Positions 45,650 through 54,500 of a stretch of 64,000 bases of DNA are shown piece after piece (within the stretch, counting starts at the first letter, position 1; every line of letters starts with the position of its first letter). The translations under genes and the position numbers were made by a program. The notes below the pieces were generated by a model that searched no databases, was not told the DNA's origin, and saw only the letters and a list, made by a program, of their open reading frames with translations. This DNA is from Pantoea vagans (GTDB lineage: Bacteria > Pseudomonadota > Gammaproteobacteria > Enterobacterales > Enterobacteriaceae): NCBI RefSeq assembly GCF_004792415.1, contig NZ_CP038854.1, positions 62,001 to 126,000 of the forward strand, written 5' to 3'.

Positions 45650-45670
45650 GCCCGCTGTGAAAGCGGGCCT
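45650..45670 (+). terminator. Stem-loop downstream of the alcohol dehydrogenase gene
   Basis: GGCCCGCT (45650-45657) pairs with AGCGGGCC (45663-45670), loop GTGAA, eight bases after the stop codon. Only TTC follows, so it is a weak intrinsic terminator candidate. Confidence 0.5.
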
Positions 45671-45859
45671 TCAGGCAGCGTTCTGTAAGTCACAGCGTGA
45701 AAAGAAGAGGCTGCCTGTAGTTACAACATGCATTTTAATATTAATTCGCCGTTCCATCCATCTCAGTGCAACAAAAGCTATTTAGCGAAGGGATCTTTTA
45801 GCAGCCAAAAAAATACCCGACTCACTGGCCGGGTTCTGCTTTAACGTCAGGGAAGGTCG

Positions 45860-46546
45860 TTAATCCTGCTCTTTATCCGCGTTACTCTTTTCAGATTCGT
45901 CTTTTTCAACAGCATGAATAAAGGGTTTAAGCAGCTGGATATCCAGAATGACATAAACCATGGTGCTGATGAAAAGCGAGATGACACTGCCAAACACGCC
46001 GCTGGTGGTAAACGTCAGATAGTTATAAATCACCAGCCAGGTCACACAGATAAACAGCGCGAGCGAAATAGAAAGATTGGGCACAGAGTAATTGCTGGTG
46101 CCACCGCCCTGAGTATGGGTGGCTTTAAACAGGTTACCGATGGCGTACTTCTCCAGCACCAGAATACTCTTTTCCCAGTTATGCTGCTTACGCGCACTGG
46201 CACGGGTCAGGAAGAGATAAAGAATGGAGATGAAGAAACCGGAGAAGGCGATGAGCACCGGAATCGCTTCCAGCGCATATTCGATACTCTTATGCGTTGC
46301 GCTCGTGGTGCTGAGATCCAGCGTTAGCGAGGCCCCCAGCGCAGCATATAAAAAGAGAAACAGCAGCAGAAAAGTCAGGCTGCGCTTCCAGTCGCTGTCT
46401 GCCTCTGCACTTTTCTGCTGAATGGCCAGCTGAAGCGATTGCTGAATATGTTGTGCCTGAAGTGAGTCTATATCGAAGGTGTCGCAGGGTGCAGCAAAGA
46501 AGTTGTGCATAAACAGCTCATCTTCTTTGTGAATAGTGATTTTCAT
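45860..46546 (-). CDS. Predicted four-helix membrane protein of unknown function
   Basis: A 228-residue protein with four hydrophobic segments arranged in two pairs (about 57-75, 95-113, 160-178 and 184-202). It has a soluble N-terminus and an acidic C-terminal tail (KDESEKSNADKEQD). No enzyme motif seen and the family is not recognised. It stands alone between the alcohol dehydrogenase and two small genes. Confidence 0.7.
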   Translation of the reverse strand: MKITIHKEDELFMHNFFAAPCDTFDIDSLQAQHIQQSLQLAIQQKSAEADSDWKRSLTFLLLFLFLYAALGASLTLDLSTTSATHKSIEYALEAIPVLIAFSGFFISILYLFLTRASARKQHNWEKSILVLEKYAIGNLFKATHTQGGGTSNYSVPNLSISLALFICVTWLVIYNYLTFTTSGVFGSVISLFISTMVYVILDIQLLKPFIHAVEKDESEKSNADKEQD

Positions 46547-46639
46547 CAGAAACCTGTGTGCGGGAAATTTTCTCTATTTTAATCAGCACAGCATGAATTA
46601 ACAGTAACTTCGCCCGTAAACTCGCAGCCCCATGCTGGG

Positions 46640-46882
46640 TTAGCGGGATAACAGACCCAGAAGAGAGCTGAAAAGCGAATCCGTTGCAAAGTTCTGCGCA
46701 GCGTTACCCTCATCGTGACGCAACTGCTGATAGCGCAAAAGCGCCGCATCAGCGTTATCGGCATTAACTACGTCCCACACCACTTTGTAGCCTTCAGCTG
46801 CTAACAGGTCCTGCTGATCCTGGCTTACATGATTCACGGCCCTGACTGTCTGGTCCTTCTGAAACAGGCGATAATCTGGCAT
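46640..46882 (-). CDS. Small protein of unknown function
   Basis: An 80-residue soluble protein (MPDYRLFQKDQTVRAVNHVSQDQQ...). GGAG lies eight bases before the ATG and overlaps the end of the upstream small gene, so the pair looks like a two-gene unit. No recognised family. Codon use resembles neighbouring genes. Confidence 0.6.
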   Translation of the reverse strand: MPDYRLFQKDQTVRAVNHVSQDQQDLLAAEGYKVVWDVVNADNADAALLRYQQLRHDEGNAAQNFATDSLFSSLLGLLSR

Positions 46883-46884
46883 GC

Positions 46885-47109
46885 TTATTTCTCCGCAGGG
46901 TTGTCCAGCGCTTTAAACTGCTTAATCGCTTCATTGATATTATTTGTTTCAACGGTCGCGATACAGCGATCGCCGTTGAAAACGTCATAACGGGCATTAT
47001 GCAGCTGAAACAATAAATCGCGGCCACGAAAGTGTATACGTTTCTGCTTAACGCCAATCCCATGCCGCCGTAATAGCGCCTGTGACAGGCGATCGGTCTC
47101 TTTAATCAT
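46885..47109 (-). CDS. Small protein of unknown function
   Basis: Taken from the ATG at 47109 because GAGGAG sits eight bases upstream; the frame could extend to 47139 without such support. The 74-residue protein (MIKETDRLSQALLRRHGIGVKQKRIHFRGRDLLF..., ending in VETNNINEAIKQFKALDNPAEK) is soluble and basic in its first half. It is directly followed by the 46640-46882 gene. Confidence 0.6.
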   Translation of the reverse strand: MIKETDRLSQALLRRHGIGVKQKRIHFRGRDLLFQLHNARYDVFNGDRCIATVETNNINEAIKQFKALDNPAEK

Positions 47110-47340
47110 TCCCTCAGCTCCTCGGCAGTACGTGGTCACTACCAGTAAACCTGATGAACATTAGTTTTATATTAAGAGATAACCTTATTTTTAACAGGGC
47201 TAAGGCGCACCTTTCAGAGAAATTACCTGATAGCAGGGACGTAGGGGAGCATGAGCCTGCAGAACGTCTGCCATTCGCTGCGTTAATGGGCCCTGAATGC
47301 GGTACACTTGACCGGACAACTTGCCACAGGACACGCCGCT

Positions 47341-47649
47341 ATGAGCGATAAGAAGATGATTTCCATTGATCAGTTCAGTGCTGATGAACGTCTGGCCGTC
47401 GAACAAACCTATAAAGGGCTGGCTGAAAAGTACCGTCAGCGAACCGGTAAAGAGCCGGATAGTAAAAAAGAGAAAGAATTCAACAGTGAAGCACGGCAGA
47501 TGGTGATGGCCAGTAAGCTGGAGAAGGAGAAAGCAAAGGCTGAAAAGGAGAAGAAAAAACCGCTGCGTAAAAAGAAACCTGAATCACTCACCGCCAGTGA
47601 AGTCAGCGATTTCAACTGGTCGGCCTCAGTTGTGAAAGGCCGCCGATAG
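47341..47649 (+). CDS. Small lysine-rich protein of unknown function
   Basis: A 102-residue, highly charged protein whose middle is a Lys/Glu-rich helix (KLEKEKAKAEKEKKKPLRKKKP) flanked by more ordered ends. The ATG at 47341 is chosen over one 33 bases upstream, because the shorter form has AGGA ten bases before it. No signal or membrane segment. A nucleic-acid- or ribosome-associated role is conceivable from charge alone, but no family is recognised. Confidence 0.65.
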   Translation: MSDKKMISIDQFSADERLAVEQTYKGLAEKYRQRTGKEPDSKKEKEFNSEARQMVMASKLEKEKAKAEKEKKKPLRKKKPESLTASEVSDFNWSASVVKGRR

Positions 47650-47656
47650 TCTCCCT

Positions 47657-47681
47657 GTGCGCGCTGTCATGGCGCGCACAC
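47657..47681 (+). terminator. Stem-loop downstream of the lysine-rich gene
   Basis: TGTGCGCGC (47657-47665) pairs with GCGCGCACA (47673-47681), 7-base loop, eight bases after the stop. CCCTTTCTC follows, giving a partial T-run. Confidence 0.55.
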
Positions 47682-47828
47682 CCTTTCTCGGCCCGCATCG
47701 GTTGCCTGTGTTGCATATGGCGCCGAGTAGAAACATTAGTTACGCAATAAGAATATTCTGTAAATAATTAACCCTGTTTCAGCATTTGCCGATAAACTGC
47801 CGTAACCCGTGGCTGCTTCAGTGTGCAT

Positions 47829-48923
47829 ATGAATTATTACACTCCCGATGATGTTCAACTGAAGCGCCGTTCGACGCGATTTGTGCGACGAATGTTTATG
47901 ATGCGCCAGCTCGGTACCTTTCTCTGTTTTCTGCCCATTCTGTCGGTTCTGATGGAGATGGGAAAAAGCGCGGCACTATGCGCTCTTCTCTTCACCAATG
48001 CGTTTATCTGGCCTTATGCCGCCTATCGAATGGCATTGCGGTCGCGCGATCCGACCGGTTTTGAGCGTAAGAATCTGACGCTGGATGCCGCGTTTGGTGG
48101 CGTCTGGGTTGCTGCGATGGCACTAAGTCCGTTGCCTTCAATAATTATCATGGCGGTGCTGATCTCCGATCGCTACTCGGCAGGCGGCTGGGTCCAGCTA
48201 AAGTCCGCGCTGCTGGCCTTTCTGTTTGCCTTTGTGCTGGTCTGGTCAGCGGAAAGGGCACCGCTGGTGCTGACGTTCAGTACCCGAACCGTCTGGCTGA
48301 CACTGCCGCTGGCCAGCCTGTATCTGCTGGCACTCAGTGTGGTGTCACACAATCTGACCCTGAGTCTGCGCCAGAAGAACCGCGAGCTGGAACGCATCGC
48401 GCTGATGGACCCCGGCCTGAAAATCCCTAATCGCCGTCTGTTTGAACGGCGGCTGGAAAGTGAGTTTTTGCGCACGCAGCGAGGCGAGGGCAAAGCCTGG
48501 TTAATGCTGCTGGATGTCGACCACTTCAAACAGGTTAACGATACCTATGGACATGAAGCGGGTGACTTTCTGCTGACAGAGATTTCGGCACTGCTGCGTG
48601 ACAGCGTCGGCCTGAAAGATGTGCCCGCCCGCTTTGGCGGCGATGAATTGTGTGTGATCGTACGGGATGCGGATGAAACCAGCATCCTGCTGCTGGCAGA
48701 GCAAATCAGGCAGGGAATTGCCCTGTTGCGGCTGCCAGCGTCATCCACCTTTCAGTGTTCGGTGAGTATTGGGATTGCGGCAGCACGTGATGCGGCATCG
48801 ATTCATGAGTGGCTGAGATGTGCTGATGAGGCGCTTTATCAGGTGAAGCGCGCGGGCCGCAACAATGTGCAGATATGGCATTCAGATTCGCTGAACACAC
48901 TCAGTGCGGTCAGGAGCAAATGA
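47829..48923 (+). CDS. MASE2-GGDEF membrane protein, probable diguanylate cyclase (AdrA/DgcC-like)
   Basis: A protein of about 364 residues with an N-terminal MASE2 membrane sensor (RSTRFVRRMFMMRQLGTF..., several hydrophobic segments to about 180). The GGDEF domain follows. The signature reads GGDEL (Gly270 onward in RFGGDELCV), with Leu for the usual Phe, a variant that may still be active. The product-inhibition site RxxD is lost (GLKD at the expected place). An in-frame GTG at 47823 is possible; neither start has a clear ribosome binding site. The layout is that of AdrA/DgcC, which promotes cellulose production in other enterobacteria. Confidence 0.87.
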   Translation: MNYYTPDDVQLKRRSTRFVRRMFMMRQLGTFLCFLPILSVLMEMGKSAALCALLFTNAFIWPYAAYRMALRSRDPTGFERKNLTLDAAFGGVWVAAMALSPLPSIIIMAVLISDRYSAGGWVQLKSALLAFLFAFVLVWSAERAPLVLTFSTRTVWLTLPLASLYLLALSVVSHNLTLSLRQKNRELERIALMDPGLKIPNRRLFERRLESEFLRTQRGEGKAWLMLLDVDHFKQVNDTYGHEAGDFLLTEISALLRDSVGLKDVPARFGGDELCVIVRDADETSILLLAEQIRQGIALLRLPASSTFQCSVSIGIAAARDAASIHEWLRCADEALYQVKRAGRNNVQIWHSDSLNTLSAVRSK

Positions 48924-48929
48924 AGAAGG

Positions 48930-48954
48930 CAGCCTGAGATCGCGTCTCAGGCTG
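48930..48954. terminator. Bidirectional stem-loop between the GGDEF gene and map
   Basis: A perfect 10-bp stem, CAGCCTGAGA (48930-48939) / TCTCAGGCTG (48945-48954), 5-base loop, in the 36-bp gap between convergent genes. Likely serves both, though T-runs are short. Confidence 0.6.
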
Positions 48955-48959
48955 AGTAA

Positions 48960-49745
48960 TCAAATCGCCGGGTAGTCGCCAGTGCCTTCAGGCCAGGGAG
49001 TCAGCAGATCGAAACCCTCTTCAGTGACGGCGACAGTATGTTCCCACTGCGCCGAGAGCGAGCGATCTTTAGTCACGACCGTCCAGCCATCTGACAGCAC
49101 GCTGGTTCCGGCTTTACCGGCATTAATCATCGGTTCGATGGTGAAGATCATACCGGCCTTCAGCGGCATCCCTTCGCCCGGTGTGCCGTAATGCAGCACC
49201 TGCGGATCGGTGTGATAAATCTCACCCACGCCGTGCCCGCAATATTCCCGTACGACAGAAAAACCGGCAGCTTCTGCAACACGCTGAATTGCCGCGCCCA
49301 CATCGCCCAGCGTCGCGCCAGGACGGACAGTTTTGATCCCCGCAACCATCGACTGATAGGTGATATCGACCAGACGTTTTGCACGTACTGACGGCGTGCC
49401 GACAAAATACATCCGGCTGGTATCGCCATACCAGCCATCTTTGATAACCGCCACATCGATATTAACGATATCGCCATCCTTGAGCTTTTTGCTGGCTGGT
49501 ATACCGTGGCACACCACGTGATTGACCGACGTGCAGGTCGTGCGGGTATAGCCGTGATAGCCGATGTTCGCGGGCGTCACCCTGAGTTCATTCACAATGA
49601 AGTCGTGGCAGATATCATCCAGCTCTTCGGTGGAAATGCCTGGGCGAACGTGCGGTGTAATCATCGCCAGTACCTGCGCCGCAGCCTGCCCGGCTGCGCG
49701 CGCCATCTCAATCTCCGCTGCGGTATGAATTTTAACGGTGTTCAT
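48960..49745 (-). CDS. map: Type I methionine aminopeptidase
   Basis: Removes the initiator methionine from nascent proteins. The 261-residue sequence keeps all five metal ligands at the E. coli positions: Asp97, Asp108, His171, Glu204 and Glu235, along with CGHGVGEIYH. It is co-translated with an upstream ParD-like gene (four-base ATGA overlap) rather than standing beside rpsB. This is therefore probably a second copy in addition to the essential one near rpsB, which the window cannot show. Confidence 0.93.
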   Translation of the reverse strand: MNTVKIHTAAEIEMARAAGQAAAQVLAMITPHVRPGISTEELDDICHDFIVNELRVTPANIGYHGYTRTTCTSVNHVVCHGIPASKKLKDGDIVNIDVAVIKDGWYGDTSRMYFVGTPSVRAKRLVDITYQSMVAGIKTVRPGATLGDVGAAIQRVAEAAGFSVVREYCGHGVGEIYHTDPQVLHYGTPGEGMPLKAGMIFTIEPMINAGKAGTSVLSDGWTVVTKDRSLSAQWEHTVAVTEEGFDLLTPWPEGTGDYPAI

Positions 49746-49987
49746 GACACGTCTCCTTGTGTGGTGAGGCTCTCTTTATGGAGCATACTGCGGATATCAG
49801 CGCTGCCGTCCAGTTCAAGCCGGATCAGCATCTGCGCCAGTTGATGTTGGGTCTGCTGCGGATAGAGTTCAGCCAGCATGCCGAGTTTCAGCCAGTGTTC
49901 AGCCTGTGCATTAATCGAGCGACTCATCGCCTGACTGGCGATGCGCAGATTTTCATGCATCAGGTCGGAGATTTTTACGATACCCAT
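49742..49987 (-). CDS. ParD-like antitoxin-family protein
   Basis: An 81-residue protein starting at the ATG at 49987 (AAGG five bases upstream); the longer frame to 50092 is unsupported. The sequence GIVKISDLMHENLRIASQAMSRSINAQAEHWLKLGMLAEL resembles ParD-like (pfam ParD_like) antitoxins with a ribbon-helix-helix DNA-binding region. No ParE-type toxin is present; its partner is the methionine aminopeptidase gene it overlaps. A near-perfect palindrome overlaps its promoter, fitting autoregulation. Confidence 0.8.
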   Translation of the reverse strand: MGIVKISDLMHENLRIASQAMSRSINAQAEHWLKLGMLAELYPQQTQHQLAQMLIRLELDGSADIRSMLHKESLTTQGDVS

Positions 49988-49996
49988 ATGAGCCTT

Positions 49997-50020
49997 ATAT
50001 GAAACGTATATGTTTCGTAT
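49997..50020. promoter_or_regulatory. Palindromic operator upstream of the ParD-like/map pair
   Basis: A 24-bp near-palindrome (20 of 24 positions symmetric) with GAAAC and GTTTC arms (50001-50005 and 50012-50016), ending ten bases before the ParD-like ATG. Ribbon-helix-helix antitoxins usually bind such sites overlapping their own promoter. The remaining sequence to 50402 shows no gene. Confidence 0.65.
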
Positions 50021-50402
50021 AGAGTAACGCGTGCGGGCGGATTTGCAAAGCGACGAAAGGTTTACCTGCCTGAATCGCCTCAGGAGCCACAAAATGCCTC
50101 CGCCAGCAGGGACGCCTTAACTAAAAACCGGGAAAGTTATTTATCACTAAAGAGACTATCTAGCGGGTTTAAGTCCTGTAAAACTGCCCATAACTGGCCT
50201 CATCAGGTCCTGCATCCGCCTTTTTTAACATTCATGGGTCTGGCTGCCCATTCGAAGTCAGTGGATGACGCCATTTAAGGTCTCATCATCCGTGCGCAGG
50301 CCTGACAACAAATTAAAGCCTTCTTTTACATATTTCCGGACATCCTTCTTTTCGTTTTGCTGACATACATTTTATTGCTGATTAATTAAACTGCACGCTG
50401 AG
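50021..50402. other. Intergenic region between the ParD-like gene and the efflux operon
   Basis: About 380 bases with no convincing gene. The right end probably carries the promoter of the efflux operon: CTGACA (50360-50365) and TAATTA (50383-50388) with 17 bases between them are possible -35 and -10 hexamers, just before the palindrome at 50403. The left end contains the promoter of the ParD-like gene. Confidence 0.45.
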
Positions 50403-50416
50403 AATGAACGTTCATT
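50403..50416. promoter_or_regulatory. Perfect palindrome before the efflux adaptor gene, probable TetR operator
   Basis: AATGAACGTTCATT, 14 bp and perfectly symmetric, lies 11 bases before the adaptor start codon and just downstream of the likely promoter. TetR-type repressors favour such sites, and two TetR genes follow the operon. Confidence 0.65.
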
Positions 50417-50427
50417 ACAGGATTTTT

Positions 50428-51576
50428 ATGAGAAACTTTCAGCGCAGTATCATCGCCGGACTTGTGATGATTGTGGCGGCCTGCGATCAAAACAGTCAGC
50501 AGCCAGATGGAAACATGACCACAGAAGTCGGTGTGAAAACATTGCAAACCGAATCTGTGACGCTGGATAGTCAACTGGCCGGACGCGTAACGGGCAGTAT
50601 GACGTCAGATGTCAGGCCCCAGGTGGATGGCATCATCCAGAAACGCCTGTTTAGAGAGGGTGATGAAGTTAAAGCCGGGCAGATTCTTTACCAGATCGAT
50701 CCCGCCAGCTATCAGGCCAGTTACGATCAGGCCCTGGCACAGCTGAAAAATGCTCAGGCGCTGGTGAAAAGCAGTAAATTAAAAGCCGAACGCTATGCTG
50801 CGCTGGTTAAAGAGAATGGCGTGTCACGGCAGGATGCTGATGATGCCCAGGCAACGTATCAGCAGAACGTCGCTTCTGTCGACCAGTACCGCGCTGCCGT
50901 GGAAAGTGCCCGTATCAATCTCAACTACACCCAAATCAAAGCGCCGATCAGTGGTCGTATTGGTATCTCATCGGTGACGCCTGGTGCACTGGTCACCGCC
51001 AGCCAGACTTCTGCACTGGCAACGATACGCGCGCTCGATCCCATCTACGTCGCTCTCACCCAATCCAGTGTGCAACTACTGAAACTGAAGCGCCAGCAGG
51101 CGTCGCTGCAGCAGAGTGCCGATGCTGTCCCCGTGACGGTAAATCTGGAAGATGGTACTGCCTATGAGCATCCCGGAAAGCTGGAGCTGACCGAAGTCTC
51201 AGTGGATGAAGCCACAGGTACAGTAACGCTGCGCGCGATCTTCCCGAATCCGCAACATGAACTTCTGCCTGGCATGTACGTTCGCGCCAGCGTCACCAAT
51301 GGCGTACAGAGCGATGCGATTATGGCACCGCAGCAGGGAATTACCCGGGATGCGAAGGGCAACGCCACTGCGCTGGTGGTGGATAACCAGAGCAAAGTAG
51401 AAAGCCGGGACGTCGTAGCCGACCGCGTGATTGGCAACAAATGGCTGATTACCTCGGGACTGAACCGCGGTGACAAGCTGATTGTGGAAGGCACCGCTAA
51501 AGTTCAGCCGGGCATGCGCGTCAAGGCTGTCGAAGTGACGCCAGATGCGAAAGCCGTAACCGGCGAGGGCAAATGA
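50428..51576 (+). CDS. RND efflux periplasmic adaptor subunit (AcrA/MexE type)
   Basis: Membrane-fusion protein joining the inner-membrane pump to the outer-membrane channel. The 382-residue protein has a lipoprotein signal ending VAAC (Cys19). It carries the barrel-sandwich hybrid halves (DVRPQVDGIIQKRLFREGDEVKAGQILYQIDPA and YTQIKAPISGRIGISSVTPGALV) and an alpha-helical hairpin. Start at 50428, supported by CAGGA upstream; an earlier ATG (50404) lies inside the operator palindrome and has no ribosome binding site. First gene of a three-gene operon. Confidence 0.93.
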   Translation: MRNFQRSIIAGLVMIVAACDQNSQQPDGNMTTEVGVKTLQTESVTLDSQLAGRVTGSMTSDVRPQVDGIIQKRLFREGDEVKAGQILYQIDPASYQASYDQALAQLKNAQALVKSSKLKAERYAALVKENGVSRQDADDAQATYQQNVASVDQYRAAVESARINLNYTQIKAPISGRIGISSVTPGALVTASQTSALATIRALDPIYVALTQSSVQLLKLKRQQASLQQSADAVPVTVNLEDGTAYEHPGKLELTEVSVDEATGTVTLRAIFPNPQHELLPGMYVRASVTNGVQSDAIMAPQQGITRDAKGNATALVVDNQSKVESRDVVADRVIGNKWLITSGLNRGDKLIVEGTAKVQPGMRVKAVEVTPDAKAVTGEGK

Positions 51577-51577
51577 T

Positions 51578-54500
51578 ATGCTGGCTCAGTTCTTTATTCG
51601 TCGTCCGGTTTTCGCTTGGGTAATCGCCCTGTGCATCATGATGTTCGGCATCCTGAGCATTAACAGCCTGCCGGTGGCGCAATATCCGGATGTGGCACCG
51701 CCGCAAATCAGTATTCAGGCAACCTATACCGGTGCTTCTGCTGAAACGCTGGAGAGCAGCGTGACTCAGGTCATTGAGCAGCAGCTTACCGGGCTGGATG
51801 GGTTGCTCTATTTCGATGCCACCAGCACTGCCTCAACCGGCCAGGTCAAAATCAACGTCACTTTCCAGCAGGGAACCGACCCGGATATTGCGCAGGTTCA
51901 GGTGCAGAACAAGGTTCAGCAGGCCGAGAGCCGCCTGCCGACCGCAGTCACGTCACAGGGTGTGACCGTGCAGAAAGCGCAGAGTGACTTTTTGCTGATC
52001 CTGGCGCTGTACGATAAAACCAATAAAAGCAGCTCATCAGATGTCGCCGACTATATGGTGAGTAACATGGAAGACAGCCTGGCGCGTGTGCCGGGAGTAG
52101 GCAGCGTTCAGGTATTCGGTGCTGAATATGCGATGCGTATCTGGCTCGATCCCGCCAGGCTGACTTCCTTTTCTCTGATGCCTTCCGACGTCACAACGGC
52201 ACTTGAGAGTCAGAACACGCAGGTCTCCTCGGGGCAGTTAGGGGCACAACCCGCCAGCAAAGAGCAACAGCTGGTGGCGACGGTCCGTTCACGATCCCGA
52301 CTGCAAACCCCCGAGCAGTTCCGCAATATCGTCCTGAAAAGCCAGGCGGATGGGTCAGTGGTACGACTGAGTGATGTCGCACGCGTTGAGATGGGTAATG
52401 AAGATTACAGTTCCAATGTTCTGGCCAACGGTCATCCTGCATCCGGTATTGCCGTGCAACTGGCGTCAGGTGCCAATGCACTCTCAACCGCCGAGCAGGT
52501 GAAAGCGAAAATTAATGAGTTTCGCAGCACTATGCCTGCGGGCTATGAGATCGCTTATCCGCTCGACAGCACCGATTTCGTTAAAATCTCCATTGAAGAA
52601 GTGGTGAAAACGCTCATCGAAGCGGTGATTTTAGTGGTCATCGTGATGTTTGTTTTCCTGCAAAACATCCGTACTACGCTCATCCCGGCGATTGCTGTTC
52701 CGGTCGTGCTGCTGGGCACCTTTGGTGTGTTGTCCCTCTTTGGCTACTCAATTAATACCCTCACCATGTTCGGGATGGTGCTTGCCATCGGCTTACTGGT
52801 TGATGACGCGATCGTCGTGGTTGAAAACGTCGAACGTGTGATGCGTGAGGAGGGCTTAGCCCCGCGTCAGGCGACGGAAAAATCGATGAAGGAGATTACC
52901 GGTGCGTTGATTGGTATCGCGATGGTGCTCTCAGCCGTGTTCCTGCCTATGACCTTTTTCAGCGGCTCAACGGGTGTGATCTATCGTCAGTTTTCAATCA
53001 CCATTGTTTCATCGATGGTGCTGTCGGTGATTGTGGCGCTGACGCTGACGCCCGCACTCTGTGCCACCCTGCTTAAACCGCATAATCACGAAAGCGGCAG
53101 CACGGGCTTCTTCGGCTGGTTTAATCGCAGCTATGAAAAAGTCCAGGCACGCTATCAGAATGGTGTTGGTCATGTTGTGAACAGTTCGGTGCGTTATCTG
53201 CTTCTGTATGGCGTGCTGTTGATCGGCTGTGCGGTGCTTTATATGCGCCTGCCCACGGGCTTCCTGCCGACTGAAGACCAGGGTTACATCATGGTGCAGT
53301 ATCAGCTTGCTCCCGGCGCCACGGAAAACCGGACAAGTGACGTGCGTCGTCAGGTTCAGCACTACTTTGCCACCCAGGAGAAGGATAACGTCAACGTCAG
53401 CATGCTGGTCAACGGCTTCAGTTTTGCGGGTAATGGCCAGAACGCCGGTATTGGCTTTATCGCACTGAAGAACTGGAGTGAACGGGAAGGCAGCGAAAAC
53501 AGTGCTGATGCTATTGCAGGCCGCGCGATGAAGGCGCTGTCGGGCATCCGCGACGCGCAAATTTTTGTACTCACGCCCCCGCCGGTTTCCGGGCTGGGTC
53601 AGTCGAATGGCTTCACCTTTGAACTGCAGGCGCGCGGGGCGACCAGTCGCGACGAACTGCTTAAAATGCGCGATCAGCTGATTGCCGAGGCCAATAAGGA
53701 TCCTGACCTCAGTGCCGTTCGCGCCAACTCACTGCCGAGCCTGCCGCAGCTGGACGTCGACATTGATGACGCTAAAGCCCAGTCACTGGGTCTGACGATC
53801 AGCGATATTAACAGCACCTTAAGTGCGGCGATTGGGGGGAGCTACGTTAATGACTTCACCGACCGTGGTCGTGTGAAAAAAGTCTACATTCAGGGGGAAC
53901 AGCAGTTCCGCAGCAAGCCGGAAGATATTGATCAGTGGTATGTGCGCGGCACGGACAGCAGCAGTAACACCACGATGGTGCCGTTCTCATCCTTTGCCTC
54001 GATGAAGTGGGCGTACGGCCCGGATGTCCTGTCACGTTATAACGGTCTGGCGTCTTACGAAATTCAGGGTGCGCCGGCCTCCGGCAAAAGTTCGGGGGAT
54101 GCTATCACCGCGATGGAAAAGCTGGTGGCGAAGTTACCCGCAGGAAACACCTTTGCATGGAGTGGCCTCTCGTATCAGGAAAAACTCTCTGGCAATCAGG
54201 CAATGTCGCTCTATGGCATCTCACTGATTGTGGTGTTCCTGTGCCTTGCTGCTTTGTATGAGAGCTGGTCAATACCCTTTTCGGTCATGATGGTGGTGCC
54301 ATTAGGCGTGATCGGTGCGCTTCTGGCGACGACGCTGCGCGGACTGGAAAACGACGTTTATTTCCAGGTCGCGTTGCTGACTATCATCGGACTCTCGGCG
54401 AAGAACGCTATTCTGATCGTGGAATTTGCTGAAGAGCAATATCGCAAAGGAGAGAGTCTGATCAGGGCCGCGACGCATGCAGCAACGATGCGTTTGCGTC

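Noticed and set aside
49742..49987. Classic ParDE toxin-antitoxin pair
   Set aside because: No ParE-like toxin gene is adjacent; the overlapping partner is a complete methionine aminopeptidase.
50404..50427. Upstream ATG as start of the efflux adaptor
   Set aside because: It lies inside the palindromic operator and has no ribosome binding site; ATG at 50428 has one and gives a clean lipoprotein signal.
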